Shown: positions 23,624 to 38,200 of the stretch, piece by piece
Numbering within the stretch: position 1 is the first letter of the stretch
Layout: each line of letters begins with the position of its first letter
NCBI GenBank assembly: GCA_003693705.1
Contig: RBZT01000657.1
Location: forward strand, 1-64,000
DNA length: 64,000 nt
Reading direction: 5' to 3'
Source of the DNA: Polymyxa betae
Taxonomy: Eukaryota; Endomyxa; Phytomyxea; Plasmodiophorida; Plasmodiophoridae
The notes under the pieces: generated by a model
What the model saw: the letters and a program-made list of their open reading frames with translations, nothing else
Told to the model about the DNA's origin: nothing
Databases searched by the model: none
Made by a program: the position numbers and the translations under genes

Positions 23624-23937
23624 GACGGCTGATAGACATTGGGCTTCTTTCTATCTCCAAGCTTGAATCTGAGTGTCCGCAATTTCAGATCTCAAGTATG
23701 CATGCAGATCAGCTGGTCTTGCTCCAAGCTCAGTCTTTTCAACTACTCCTGACATGGGATGCTATAAGCTCCCCGTCTTTGTGTGCTGATCTAAGGAATA
23801 TACTGTAAAGCCCAAGATCCTGTAGTAATACGTGTATATATCTAATATTTATAATTTTTTTGTCTTTATTTACGTCATTCGTTGCTTAAGCTGATGTAAG
23901 AAACCGGCAGACGGCAGAGTGTCTCATTCGGCATTCA
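23624..23937. other. Intergenic, nothing recognised
   Basis: About 310 bp downstream of the PH-RGS stop. A long open frame continues from the last PH-RGS exon in another frame to about 23806 but cannot be reached with a GT donor. An AT-rich patch (tatatatctaatatttataatt) near 23835-23858 may serve 3'-end formation. Confidence 0.4.
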
Positions 23938-24219
23938 ATGAGTGAGGCGAATTCCGAGACGCGCGCCCAAATCGCTGCTATCATCGCCGACAAGCAGAGT
24001 CGCGGTGAGCTGCCTTATGACAAGATTAAGCCGCATAGATGTAACGACCGCCTGGAAGATGTGATCAGGGGCATCTGGGCATCGCCAATGAATGTCAGAA
24101 AACCATGGTCTATTCTCTGGCAGTGCTTAATGTCAAAAGAGGGGTATGACATTGATATTCTTCTCTTTAAATAACCAAACTCATGGTTTAGGAATGAACC
24201 CAAGGTGAATTTACCATGA
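23938..24219 (+). CDS. Small unknown protein, two exons
   Basis: Exons 23938-24143 and 24192-24219, with a 48-bp GT/AG intron of exactly the local size, give 77 residues. The sequence is hydrophilic with one tryptophan-rich patch (RGIWASPMN, KPWSILWQCLM) and shows no signal peptide or membrane segment. No family was recognised. A short open frame starting at the overlapping ATG 24216 (ATGA overlap with this stop) runs to 24404 and into the 3' end of the opposite gene; I doubt it is real. Confidence 0.5.
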
Positions 24220-24360
24220 AATCCACCAACGAAGCCGTAAATGCAATAAAAAATCACATTAAATATGCAAAGGGTTTAATAGATAGTACAAAGTCGAGAT
24301 TGTCGGGCCTTGGTTCAAGTCGTATTCAATCCCCAATATATAGAACGTCAACAGTTATGA

Positions 24361-25290
24361 TTAAAGTCGAGCGAAGAAGATTAACGAGATATATCTCGCT
24401 ATAGAAACATGGCCCTTGCGTCGAGCTGCATATAGGTCGCGAACCCGCCGGAACTGACACCTTTTGAAGAGATTCTTGATAAATCGCATGCGTTCTGACT
24501 GACAAGCACCGATCCTTTCCAGGTCGTAGTCGTTGATATCACCCAGCTGGTTCAGATCCTTTTCTGTTAAGCTCGCTCGAGGAACGATCCAGAATTCGGT
24601 CTGGTCAGGGTCGTCGTCGAGTTCGTCATCCATCTCATCAACGAGGTCCCCGACTAAGTTCCAATTGCATCCTCGCCTATTCCAATTCGTTCCATTGATG
24701 ATAACGCAGACGTAATCGACGCCATCTCCAACGTCTTCGAGAGGTGCCATGGCATTGCTGTCAGCATCTTCGGCCACGACGTTATCTTCGCCATTATCAC
24801 TCTGGCTGCCATTCATCAAATCCAACAACGGTAGAGCAGCCTCGTATGGATCCAGCTCCATTAACGAATCGCGGGCGATGTGCGGTCTTGAATTCAACGT
24901 GACCTTCCTCGGCGGTGGTGGGCGTCGACCTTCAACACCATCAACAGCCTTATCATCCAGGCACTGCCTCCACCCACGAATCCTGATAACCAGGCCGGCA
25001 TCGTGTCGGTCCTCAACATCGACGTTTGGCGACGGCTCAGCGGTTTCCGCTGTCGTCGTTTTGACAGAGCGACTCGAACGTCGTCGGCCATGGTCTTCGG
25101 CGGCCTGTTCTGTATCTTCAATGGAAGGGTTGATCAACGTAACCGGCTCGTTAGCCATCAAATTGGGTCGTGAAGCGTCGACCCGACAGAAATCGGGGCG
25201 ATCTGCAAAGTGCGCGGGCGACAACAATGGAATAACAACAAGGTCGTATGAGCGATTCTGATCGGTCCAGCGCCCAGGCAAATCAATCAA
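24361..25290 (-). CDS. Acidic unknown protein
   Basis: A single open frame of 309 codons, with Met 25158 (MANEPVTLIN) an alternative start that removes 44 doubtful residues. Two thirds are low complexity and acidic (NGEDNVVAEDAD, DEMDDELDDDPDQ). The C-terminus is basic and helical (ERMRFIKNLFKRCQFRRVRD). A short hydrophobic run ends the protein (YISLIFFARL). Acidic plus basic segments suggest a nuclear or nucleic-acid-associated role, but no domain is recognised. Long opposite-strand open frames here are shadows of the biased composition. Codon usage and GC are like the flanking genes. Confidence 0.55.
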   Translation of the reverse strand: MIDLPGRWTDQNRSYDLVVIPLLSPAHFADRPDFCRVDASRPNLMANEPVTLINPSIEDTEQAAEDHGRRRSSRSVKTTTAETAEPSPNVDVEDRHDAGLVIRIRGWRQCLDDKAVDGVEGRRPPPPRKVTLNSRPHIARDSLMELDPYEAALPLLDLMNGSQSDNGEDNVVAEDADSNAMAPLEDVGDGVDYVCVIINGTNWNRRGCNWNLVGDLVDEMDDELDDDPDQTEFWIVPRASLTEKDLNQLGDINDYDLERIGACQSERMRFIKNLFKRCQFRRVRDLYAARRKGHVSIARYISLIFFARL

Positions 25291-26256
25291 GTTTGGCTAT
25301 GTATCGGCCGATATATAACCTTGCGACAGACACGAGTCACAGCGGCGGGCGTTGCTTTCTGCTCTCACACTTTGCTATATATCGCAATTCGAGTGTGGCC
25401 CAAAGCTCCGTCCAGAAAATTACATCACGACATCTAAAAGATTTGTAGTTTTTTATTTGTGTTCGCCAGGAACTAGAGCAATTATTCAATTGGGTCGTAA
25501 ATAGACGCCTGGGAGAGGTTACTGCTGATCTATTAGTGCTTATTAAACGGGAAATAAGCTCAGCGAATCGGAGCTGATTGCAATTCATGAATGTCTTTGG
25601 ACTATAAGCCAGTTCTAGTGCATGTTAGGAAGGCCGGCACGAATTTATCAAGCCAAAACAGAGCATTGGCAACTTGTACGGGGAAAGGCGACAGCTATTG
25701 TTTTATTTCTACTGGAGAGACCTAAGAGCACCTATTTGCATCAAAGCGAAAATTGGTCCTCGATATACCCTTGATTTGAATGCTGATGCCAGCTCAATTG
25801 CTTCGATCGATGCATCAAGCATGGGTTGGATCAAGCAATGTATCCAGGTTACGAAAACGCTTCGCCTCCTTGCTACCTACTTGATGTTTGCTTTTGCGAA
25901 CACTTTCTATAAATGCTATTGGGCCTCACTCACTCCAGACTGAACTGGAGGCCCAGCTTCCCCATGATTATGTGTTGTAGAAAGACTGAAGGAATCAATA
26001 AGTCAAAGATGTGGGCTACGTCGTAGAATGTAGCGTATGTCCACTCGGAAGGATACTTCACGACTTTCATTTTCATTTGACCCGCTAATCGGCTTTATGA
26101 ATTCTTCGTCGACCGTGGACTTCTGATCGCCAGATCCTCACAGCCTTTGGATTTACATCATCGTCTCGCTTGCAGAATTGCATTCATACGCACTTCACTA
26201 GATTGGCCGATTCCCATCCATTCAACATTGTTAGCGATTAATTGAAGTATCAAAAC
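25291..26256. other. Intergenic region, possible short exons
   Basis: Nearly 1 kb before VPS13. A helical open stretch after an acceptor at 25471 (ELEQLFNWVVNRRLGEVTAD, to TGA near 25576) could be an exon, and an ATG-initiated frame at 25248-25448 lies just before it, but their phases do not match across the gttcgccag acceptor. An 89-codon frame at 25674-25943 shows no recognisable protein. I find no RNA gene or repeat. Confidence 0.35.
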
Positions 26257-29200
26257 ATGCAAGCCATCGTTAAGACTATTCTGGACCGAGTTCTTGGTCC
26301 ATACTGCGACTTTGAGGGTAGGCCAATAGGGCTAGTCTGAATAGAAAACGAAGCGATTTTTATAGGTGATATCAATGTCGACATGTGGTCTGGGAAAGCG
26401 GTGCTGAGGCACGTTCGAATCAAACCTGATGTTATAGATTCAGTGGGGATCCCTATCGATATCAAATCGGGATATATTGACCGAATTGGGTTTGATTTCT
26501 CATTTCATTCGAGCTTGTTGCTGATATTTTCGGCGGTAGGCTTGTCTGCGACTGGAGATCTGGTTTTAACAAACCAGTTGAAGTTGAATTATCTCATGTT
26601 TATGCGGTCGTATCGCCACGAACAGATTTTTCCAAGTTAGACTTAGATAAAATCAGAAAAGATGCCTTACAATCAAAGGAAGACAAAAAATCTGCTGAGC
26701 TTAAAGTGCCGACACATGGGGCAACTGCTTATTCTCTTTTACTAATTAGAGCTTATTAGGCTTGGGAAGATGGGCAGTTTGATGCCGAAAAGGGTTTTGT
26801 TGGGAAACTTGGAAGGCGGTTGCTCCGAATTCAGCCTAAATCTAGGAAGCAGTCGATTCAAGAGGAAGTCGACTATACGTCTCAAGAAAACATGACGCAA
26901 CTAGAAAAAGTATGTTCCTAGACTTTCACTCCATAGTTGAATTACACATTCGCTTTAGATGATTGCCAAGATTATGGCGAATTTACGAATCAAAGTCTCT
27001 AACGTGCACGTCCGCTTGGAATGCGAAGACAACGCTGTTGGTGTCAAGATTCGGGAATATTCGATTCAGACGACAGATGAGTTATTTAAACCTACTTTCG
27101 TTAAAAATCTTGGAAATACGCTCTACAAAGTGAGAATGTTTCTGCCGATTTGCTTCTGTTGAAGACTGTATAGTATATTGCCATGGAAGAGCTCCTTGTT
27201 TATGTAAATTCTGGATCTCGTATCAGATCTCGACTGCAGAAGCAAAATCTTGCAGAAAATGAGGTAAAATTTTGTTTTTCGTCAACAATTGCTGTAAACG
27301 CTTTGTGTCAGGCACCTGCATCAGAACCACAATTTAGATATGTTCTTCAAACTGAGCTTGAGGAGGACGACACCAATTTTCTTTTGAGTCCTGTCTCGTT
27401 CACTGTCCATGCAACCATGCAACAGCGACCGACAGAAAAAATGCCAAAGATGAAGGTGCTTACCTTCAGAAAATGTGAAACCTGACTAAGAAAAAATAAC
27501 TAGATTGATGCTTTCTTGGAGAATGTCAAGCTTGTCCTTACGAGTTATCAGTACCGTTCTGTTCTGAAAGTGCAGAAAGCAATGTCGAATTCTTCAGAAA
27601 CTCTCGACCGGTTAATTGGCCCGGAGATATACGCAGAGGGTAATGGCGATTCCAACCTGATCGACCTCGATCTAGAATATGTCGAATTGTATCGACGAAC
27701 TCTGTAAGTTAGACACATTGCTGTCAGCTTGATCCTCAGCGTATTGATGTTTTCCAGGCACGTCCCTGGCGTAGACATTCCTGAGTTATCCAACGACGAA
27801 GAATCGCGACTTACCACTCTAGAGCTCAACCATACTGCTGACGAAATCGAGTTCTATAGGTCTTCATGCTTGTCATTTCCGTCAACTGTGCTCTTTTGAA
27901 ATCATTGTTACAGAAAATCTGTGCTCAACGAACTCGATGAATTTCTCGTGCGGCGATCTAGCCAGTTAAAATACGAAATCCGTCGGAAACGCGATGTTCC
28001 GCGCGAGAGCGGGTGGTTTTCCTGGTTTAAGTCAGCGAAACCGGAGTCGAATTCATATGGGGGTCTTCTACCGAATGAAGCTGAAATAGATACTGTTCTC
28101 GAGACCCCAATCGTTGAAGAGAATGAAGAGAAAGCGCTATCGACTGTGTTTTCCGAAGTGTTGTTCAAAGTACCAGAGATTTCTTTGACATTAGTAGGAG
28201 ACAAGGTTTGCCGAATGCTATCTAAAATGCTCTGTTTCTATCTGAGCTTACCTTGCTGATAGGCAAAACTGCTTCATGGCGCCATTGTTGGATCAGAATT
28301 TAGGGCAACTGCTCTAAACATCTCCACCATTGATATTGAAGCTACTATTTCCAAGATTTCGCTATCAAATTTGCTTTACGAACAGGTAGACTCAATAGAT
28401 TATTTTTGCGAAATCACCAATTCGTCTCAGGCTGCTTTCCCTGAAATTCTTTGTCCTTCGTCGACAGATATTGTCAAGTTCGGGAAAAAGTCGCTCTTGC
28501 ATTTGCTGATTCGAGTGAATCCCGTTGATTTACCCGCAAAGTTTGTGGTATTGGGTGGCATTGAGCCAGTATGTGAAACTCTCGTGCTTAAATCATGCAA
28601 GTGACTAATCTCTGTGTAGATTGATGTTGTTGTAGATTATACTCTTATTCAAAACGTTCTTCCGTTCTTTTCTTATGAACCTGAAAAGATTAAAGCGGAT
28701 CAACCCGAGAATCAAACCGACGAATCTTTAAGCATTCTTTCGTCATTAACTGCTTCTACACCCAAAGATGTAGCCCTTGCGCGACGTCCTTCTGTAATAG
28801 TGGATCTGAAGATTTCAGCCCCAACCATTTTGGTAAGTCTTCTAAAAACAATCATCTGTTTTTCTTACTTGGAGACAGGTTCCTCAGCAACCTTTGCAAA
28901 AAGACACTTTGCTTCTTGTTGTCGATTTAGGATGTTTCTTTATATCAACAAGACCAGCTTCTAGAGGCGCAACTGAAGTGGATCTGTCAGCTATCAACGT
29001 TTCGGATCTCAAGGATGTAGAAAATCCAGTTTACAAACGTGTTTATGATAATTTCACTCTTGAGTACAAAAACCTTCAGATCTTCTTATCAGAACATGGC
29101 AAGGACTGGAGGGCGCATTATGATCGTAAGAATGTTAATCACTTATTCTGCTGAAGAAAAACTTATTGCATTGTTTCAGCCGAATCCACAGACTCTAAAT

Positions 29201-32200
29201 TGTTATCTCCTGTCAGCTCGTCGTTGTTCATTGGACTTTGTGTTTTAGTCGAGTCAGGCCCATTAGCGACGTTGGTCATCAATGTCCACTTTAAGCCTCT
29301 CACCATTGCAATGTCGCCGAATGATTTGAAACAAATCATGGTTATATCCACTGGTTTCCAGCTGATGGCACAAACTCGAAAACCAAGCGCGGATTTGCAA
29401 ACGGATTCGATTGCAGTTAGAACAAAATCGCACGAGCCTGCGTTCTCCAAAGACCAGGCCATTCCCTCAGATTTAGCTGTCACTTTATCCGGAAAAGAGA
29501 CCGATGTGGATGCATTTGTGAACGTATCCATGGAGGGTCTTAATGTGGCTATATCGGTTGAATCCAGGACAATAATAAGTGCAGCAATCAATGGAATTGC
29601 TTTGGATTTAACCAAAAGAACATTTGACATGGCAATATCTTTCTCAGTTCATCAGATGTTCGTTGAGGAATGCCTCTCTAAGACTAAATTCATCCTCTCC
29701 TACACGTCTACTGCATCCAATTTGCTTGCAGACTCCAATTTAAGTCATTTCATTATGTGCCGGTATCTGCAAAAAAATCGTGTTTCATCAAGCCTTCAAG
29801 AAGTTGATCGTTTTGTGGAGCTTTACGTTGGTTTATTGGAACTCAATTTGGAACCCACATCTCTTTATGAGACCGCATTGTTCATTGTAATGTGCCCTTT
29901 GGAGCTTTGAATCCTTCTGATATGTAAATTTAGAAAACCCTTCTCGATGCAGTCAATTTGCCTCCACAAATTGTTGAGGGCATTGAATCAACCTTTGATC
30001 GCGATTACTTCCCAATCACAGTGTCCTTAGCTGAGACGCCTTCTAGTGCCGCGCCCATTACAATGTTTTCCTTTCATCCGAAGTTCGATGGTATTATGCT
30101 TCGAACATGGATCCGGCAGCAACCCGTCATGGAAGCTTCCATTCGACAAGTGCATTGTGACATCGCTCAAGATATCAGCGGGTGTATCAAAGCTTCTTTG
30201 AAGCTTGCGTCGCTGCAAATTGAGGTATAAACTGAAATGCCCGATTGAACAACTTGATAATAGAATTTAGGACTGTTTGGTGCCTAAAGATCACATTTTC
30301 AGGCACATTGTGATATTGGCTGAAGAACTTCCACAGTTGCTTATACTTGAAGTCGAATATTCTCAAGCGTGCATGAATGTGATGTGTAATGTTGATGCCA
30401 TCACATTGCTTAGTCGTGCTGCTTTTGTAGCAGAAATGTCGGACCTGATTCAGTTCAGCCCCATCTCAAGGATTTCTTCAATGTTTGCTCATTTTCCTTC
30501 GGAAAGCATTCAAGATGAAGTTGGATCACACTCCTCCGAGGCTGCCAGTGACGTTCCTGCAATTAAACCCGGACGAATTAGTTTGAATCTCGGGCAGCTG
30601 CAATTGTCAGTAGCGCCTGACGACACCCTTGATCGTTTGTTCACGGTTTCGATTACTAGAGCTGTCGCACACACAGAGAAGTATGACAGCATTTGGGTCT
30701 CATCACTTCGCTTGCTAATACATTGTTTAGGTCTGAAATTGCTGCTGAATTCCACGAACTTCAGGTTTTAGTTACTACTCCTGATGAATCACTCCAGCAA
30801 CCTACGGCTGTGAACATCATAACGGTTGATTGGCTGAAACTTGCCTACGATACGTCTCCAACGGAGCTGCAATCTGAGCAAAATGCTTTCATAATTGATG
30901 TGGATTCTAGTCCACTGGCATTGCTTGCAGGAACGAAGGAGTTTGTGTCATCTTTGTCAAGAATCGCTAACAATCTAAACTTATATCAGATACCTTGCTA
31001 TTTTGGGGATTTACAATACGTGCATTGATGTAAAGCCAAGCATTGTCAGAGAAGCTTACAGTATTATTGAAGAGCCCGTTGCATTGCCTCCGTTGCAGAA
31101 ATCGATTGCTGCAGTCATGCCTGCAATCTATTTGACTGTGGGTAAAGTGCAATCGAAAATGATCAAGCGCAATAAAGGTCTCTTGAATTGCTTCGATTGC
31201 AATACGCATCTGATTTTTTCAGGATTTGAGTTAACGCTCAACTTGAATGGCAAGTTTCAAGTTTTGCTGCAATCGATTGCGGGACAGAAAGATTCGATCG
31301 TCTTGGGCTCAGGATTCCAGTTTGCATTTGAACAAAATGCATTGGGAGCATGGAATCTTTTGTCGAGCATCGACGCTATTTACATAAGCCGACAAGATGG
31401 CGACGTTACAATGAATATCTTACGTCCGACAAATATTTTGTTCAACGTATGTCTTCAAACTCGCTTTCGAACTATCCAGTGCGCTTATCAGATTGCAGTT
31501 GTCATTTGTGCCACTCGCAAACTCTACTAAGTCTTTGAACATTAATGTTGAGGCAGATCAGCTTCATTTCGCATTATGTTATTCAATCATTCTTCTTTGT
31601 CGAAGCAGTGTTATGGTTCTTATGCAAGTACGCCCAACATACTAGTCATCAACAGAGACTAATGATTTTTTACGGTTAGGCGTTTAATCCTGTTTTGGAT
31701 TCACTGGCCAAGAAAGACATTGATTTGGTTGAATCGGGCGATGCATTCCCAGTTCCTATGAAAATTGATATTCCAACATCTTTTGAAGAGGTGACTTTAA
31801 CGCCGACGTGCCTACTCTGCCTTATTTGTTGAACATTGGATTCAGCAAGAAGAAGCTATACCAACTTGGGATCTCAACGAGTCTTTCAATATCTCATTGA
31901 AATCGCTTCGTATTGATTTAGCAAATGACATTGTCAACTCGACCTCAACCTGCAGAGTGCCTGTTCTGGAGTTTCTGATCGTAATCGATCCGAAATCGGA
32001 GGGCCATGGCTATGGAAATGTTCGTCATATGTAAGCTGAAATCTCTTTTCGGTTGTCTATAACGTATTTGGATTCAGTTATCTCGGATTGACTTTATCTG
32101 CAAGAGTTTATAACAGCAAAGTAACTGCCTGGGAGCCATTCCTCGAACCCACCTCGATTGCTATCATTTCACGTCAGACTGTTTCCACTAAGGAGCTTAG

Positions 32201-35200
32201 TATAGGTGTGCTTTTAATTAAATTAAGATTTATCTAATTGCTTATCTTTTCAGCTTTTAACGACAAGCTCGATGTTAACATATCCGATCGTATGCTGGCA
32301 TCTTTTATGGAATCATATCGGTCATTCGCATCAGGTAATTTGCCTCTGTGTGTTGCGCTGTATAACTGCTGAATTGTGTTATCAGCATTGACCGCCCCTA
32401 CCTTTGTCGGCAGACCCGAGCTATCTTTTGTCTCAGGATCGAATTATGTCAAAGCAGATTTTACGATTCAAGCAAAGAACGAACTTGAGGTGCTCTGGTT
32501 ACTGTCACTGTATGATTCTGCGATTGAATCAATTGATGTCAGATTCCTTTGAGGATTTCGATTTCCAAAGGGGATCAAATTCAAGAAGTTTCAATCGAAC
32601 CGTTTTCGACAAATGCGCTTCCTTTATTGGACGAATCTGCTAAATTACAGCTCTCGGTGGGTGACGATTGGCTTCCTATCAAAGATGTGAGTATGGTAAT
32701 GTCTCGTCGATATCCATTGACTATTGTTTTTTTGTAGATCAGTATTGCCAGAGCAGGAGCCGTATCGTTTTGGGTTCTCGGATACAAACCAAGCAACAAA
32801 AACCATTCTGTTCGCATCATCGTTGAAGTTATCGATACGGGATCGTCGAAAATGGTTCAGGTACATTCAGACCAGCAAATTCTGAATCATACCTCAATCG
32901 CTGTGAATATCTCTGGATTTGGTAATACTCTGACATATTCTTCTTCATGTTTCTGAATCTCAGAAGTGATCAAATCGCAGCAGTCTCTATGGCTTCCTGC
33001 CTTTAGTTATGATCCTTCGTCTCTCCTTCGTGTATCAGTAGCAGGTTTGACCTCTTTTTCTTCAAAGTCCCAATCGCATTTCGTTAATTTTTGTCTAGGC
33101 TCCAGCTCAAAAGCGTTTTTGGATTTCTCCCAAGATACCAGCTGGCTTATGTTCAATGTAACCATACGGGTGACAACCTTGTTATTAGGCTGATATGCAT
33201 TGTTAGTCTAAAGATAATGGACCTCTTCTATGTTTTCAAGCTGAAAGACGCAAAGAGCTGTGTAATGCATATGCAGTTCACTTGAAGCCAACTCGCACTG
33301 TTCAGAATCTGCTATCAGTTTCTTGCAAACTCCTGTGTACAATCCGCAACAGTTCATGGCAAGATCAGGTATGTCCATGCTAGCAACAGCTCTCGATTTT
33401 TCCTGTATCTTATTGGAGTAGTCGCCAGTAATGTCTCCATCAGATGAGCATCCCTTGATGATAGACCCGAAAGAAGACATTCAACTTCAGATTATACTTC
33501 CTTTCATGGAGTCAGTAGGATCTTATGTATTGATCGTTTATTTCTGACTAGCCGTAGCTCCTGGAGTTCTCCAGTTCCAGTAGTTCAGGACTCTAAGCAG
33601 GCGATTCTGGTTACGGATCGTCAAGGGAATAAGTTAAAAATTTATATCGAAGTGCAATTTGACAAAGCCATAATATTTGTCGGCTACTGGATCTATGATC
33701 TGGTTCAGTTACCCGGTGGTATTCAGCTTCAAATATCTTCCGAATCGGTAACAATATTTTGATGCTTTGTGATATAGGAAATTTTAAACTAAGTTTCACA
33801 GTTCGAGAATGTCCCATCCATATTTCCTCCTGATGAATTTTCGACCAAATCTGGACAACTTGAGTCACTGATTGAACCTCTAATGTTCCATTCGGATTCA
33901 GGAAGAGCAAATGTGAGGTTATCCTTAAGCGATTCACAGTGGTCCCAACCTTTCTCAATCCAAGCTGCCGGTTCATCGGAAGTTGTCTCAGTATTAGTTG
34001 GCAATGAGGTTTATCAGTTTAATGTCAATACTTCGTTGTGCATGGCGCCCTTCACTAGAACTAAGATGGTTTGCTGTTAATGTAGCAAGGAGTTTCTGTA
34101 CTCAAAGTTATACAGGTTGTTTTTACTCCACGTTATATCATCGTTAACTCGTTGCATTTCCCTGTTGTTCTCAAGCAATTCAATGATCCTTTAAACATTC
34201 GTCTCGAATCGGGTGAGACACAGCCGCTTTATAAATGGCCGAATTTCTCGTTGCCAGAAAAACTTTGTTTCAAACGAGACGATGCCAGTGCTCTTTGGTC
34301 AGATGGCAACACTTGCTTGATGTCAAGCCTGACCGTTTTTGTTTTTCAGGACAACTCCTATCGCGGTTTCTGATGTGACTGATGAAACGCTAACACTTCA
34401 AGGAACGAACTGGTCGAGATTCGCTCGTCTGGAAGTCCAAAGAGGAAATTCAACTTTCCTGTTGCTGTCGCATCAGAAGCCTTCTTTGGTCCCATTAGTG
34501 ATTTGCAACAGGACCGTTGTTTGCGATGTAATTTGAATTCTGTCTCAGTTTTCAAACTGTAACTTGTTCTTTACAGGTTTGGGTCAGACAAAGGGGACAT
34601 TTAAATTGGCATCACCTCTCTACACAAACTGGCTATCCGTTCGGTTTAGGCGACCGATCACAAGGCGATCTTATCTCCTTTAAACTTGGATGGCTGGTCT
34701 CCAAAGAAGCACAAATATTTACGAGGATCGATTTAGACCTTGCCGAGCTCAAGGTATGCTGGTGTTCTCTTTCCCTTTTTATTCTTATCGGTTTTAGGAT
34801 AAGGAATTCGTCTGGAATCATTCTGACGCTCACGACATTGTTTTCGAACTGGAACAAAGGGGACCTTTTCAATCTGTAATTATCAGTGAGCGCATTCTTA
34901 GCAGAGACGCATTATGTTCGTCATTGTCCTTTATCCATTCTAACGTCAATGCGCTGGTACGAGAATTATTGCATGAGAATATTAGTATCGATTATTAATT
35001 TTTAGGTGTCGCGATGGACTTCGAAGAAGATTGAATTCACAGAGCTGGCAGACAATTTGATAGATCGAAATCGCTATCTGCAATTAACCATTGTAACGAT
35101 GCTTGAAAATCACGATTTGTGTTTAACTGTTGTTGTTAGGTTGAATGCTCGCATCTTGATGTACCTTCAGATTCCATCTCTGTGTATTTAACCGCAACTT

Positions 35201-38200
35201 CATTTGGTCAAACTTTACAGACACCAGGTAATTCTTCCAGTTCAGTCTGTACCGAGGCTAAATTTTCGACAGTCATTACTGATGCTGTTGACCCGTACTT
35301 TTCATCAAAACATTGTTTCTCTCTCGGTGAAAATGACCACGAAGGAATCATTAACATTTGCGTTTACACACTCCGAGCGTCAAATCTGTCAACATTGTTT
35401 TGCAAATTCGATATTCCCATAGATTTCCATACTCCTGTCATTGACCGATGGTTCAATTTAGAAGTACGGATTTGTTCACAGCATATTGTGAGGTTTATCA
35501 ACGTCTGTTCAGATACAAAATCGAACCGTTGGTCAAATCCATCTTGTTATACGCCTTTTCGACTCTAAATGTGAGCTGGTGAAGAATGAGATGCAAGGTA
35601 ACTCTGAAAACAGCAACGTTGTTAGCCAATCTTACTTTGTGGCAGGGCTCAATGCAACTTTATTGAAACAGCAGGACATTGCGAAAGAATTAGACGCATT
35701 GATGGAATCGCTTCCTGCTACCATTCAGTTGTCTTCCGATCTGGTGGTGAAGAATCCAAATCAGGTAACACCTTCGAGAAGTAGATGGACAAATGACTCA
35801 AATTCCGAAGAAAGCTCGCTTGTCTGAATTCCAAATTTTCCCTATCGAGATTCGAGGTATTGATATTCCTCAAGCTGAACCTAAATTGATAGTTCTTCCA
35901 CCGTCGGAATCAATCGACACGAAATTTCAAACCCCTCGGTATTGCTTATCAGAATTCATTGCCGTTTTTCTCAATAGCAGCAATGCAGAAGTTCTCCTGG
36001 ACGGCCATCAACGTCCCGTCGCTTTATTTGCGAATTCAAAGCTAATGTCTATGGTCCAGATCAGGTTGCTGCCTCCAACACCAGTTGCACAGGATCTTAG
36101 CGTTTCTATTAGGGGGCACGTTCTGCTGTGGTATTGACCGATTGGAACGGGGAACAGATCGCTAAAGTCCTTGGGGAATTCTTCTCGTTCAGAGTCTTCA
36201 ATGATTTCCAATATGTTAGTTCTTCGTAGTGTCTGTGGCCAGTTCTTCGCTCAAAACTGTAACAGCAATCAGAAGTTTCTGTTGAAATTACATTGAAACA
36301 AGAGCAACGGGAAGGGAGAAGTCCCGCTCAATACCGAGTTATCGATCGACTTGTTTTCACTGCTTCCAAAGTAGGATTATTTCGCTTAGATGATAATAAC
36401 TTGACCGAGTCGCTCTATTGACAGGCTTTGGGCGAGACCTGGCTGAAGTTCGAAAGCGGGAAAAACGAAATATGCTTATCTGTCATTCAGCAAAATATTG
36501 AGCTTTCACAGCGGGATGTTTTCAAACCCTTTTCACAAATTCAGTTGTCAGTTGCCATCCGGTGCATTTCTATCCTTTCAATTTGTCATTAGTTTCTGCA
36601 ATCAAATTGGAGTGTCTTTGATAGACCGAATGTCACGGGAGATTATGTACATCTGCATTTTGAAGACACATGTGAATATCGTTGACGCTTCAGATCAACT
36701 CGTACGCAAAGGTTTCTGAAGCTGTGATTCCCGAATCTGATGTAGTATTAGGGTGCCTCAGTCTACATTGGATCATTGCAATTTGACAACCAGATGCATG
36801 AGGCGTTATATTCTGTCTCATTCTTTCCAAAGAAAACCGTCGATAAAAATGGCAAGGATATTCCGTGGTTGCAGGCTGCCGCTTTAAATCTGAAGGATAA
36901 ACAAAACGAAGGTAGCCTTATTGAACTGAATGATTTCTCATTTTTTGAACGTTCTTATGCAGGTTTTACTCACTTACAGTTTTTGAGCATGTTGTTACAA
37001 GAAACGAATATCTTTATTGAAGAAGAGTTAATTTGGGCATTATATGGGTTTGGAACCGATATGGCCGATATCTTCAAACCTTTGGCTTCGGTCTCTGAAC
37101 GCCGCCTGGGTTTGAGTATTTCAGAATATCGCGCTCATCCAGAACCAGGTAGGCCATGGATATCGTGATCACAGGGCTTCTTTGAACAAACTTCAATAGG
37201 CGCCACTACTAACGTTTACATTAAGAATTTCGTTCTGCATCCCGTTGCTTTCAATTTGACTTTCCAGGTCCATTCTAACTTTTTGTGCTGTACTGAACTC
37301 ATTATTGTTCCAGCCGGATTTGACTAGGAGAGAACAAAAGCGCCTTAGGCTGGTGTCTCGATATGCGAACCCGATTGATATGCTTCTTGGTGCTGCTGGT
37401 GTAACACTAAGCTCTATTAAGGTTTCAACGGCTCATGTCTTTGCATTGAACTTGTCACGAGCAACTATTAGGAAGCCCCAATTCGTATTGACTCTCTGGA
37501 AATTTCCGATGTTTTCGGTTCATGGTAGTTTTCCTTCTGATTATCACATCTGATGGCTAATTTAGTAATGCAGGCAGACACTGCTGGATCCCATCAAGAA
37601 ACATTACCTTATTCAAATCCTGCAACAGGCATACAAAATCCTTGGCTCCCTATCTGTTCTAGGAAATCCGGTTGGATTGGTTTCCAATCTTGGACAGGGC
37701 GTAAAGCACCTGTTTTACGATCCAGCCCAGGTCGTATCTCACTAAAGTGCCGGAATCGAATCACTGACGTTGACGCTAGGGCTTGGTATCTAGCCCGTTA
37801 GACTTTGGAAAAGGTCTGGCAACAGGCTCTACGCGATTCGTTCAACATACTGTTGGCGGGGTACTGTCCTCAGCTGGACAAATTACATCCAGCCTTGGGA
37901 CTGGAGTGGCGGTGTTGACAATGGATCGTGCATATCTTGAAAAACGTGAGAAGGTCAGGTCGTTTCAAGATTTTTTTGCTGCTTCTGAGTTGTTTAGGAC
38001 GAACGAAAGCGCATACTTGAAGCGGCTCAAGGAATCGAGTCACATAATGTTGCAACTGGTATGTCGGTCGAAGTTTCAACATTGGCTTTTCAACACCGAC
38101 TTTTAGGTCTGATGGCTCTCGGGTCTGGATTTATTGGTGGAATCCGTGGTGCTGTCGAAAAGCCAGTTGCGGGTTTGAAAAAAGGCGGTGCGCTAGGATT

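Noticed and set aside
23530-23806. Long open frame after the RGS domain (EELVFSRHFIRAGKVSKFRY onwards)
   Set aside because: It needs the previous exon to end after AAG, where no GT donor exists. The frame reached with the real donor gives the expected last RGS helix and stops at 23623.
24216-24404. 62-codon frame overlapping the stop of the small gene by ATGA
   Set aside because: ATGA overlap is a bacterial coupling signal with no meaning in this eukaryotic setting, and the frame runs antisense into the end of the gene at 24361-25290.
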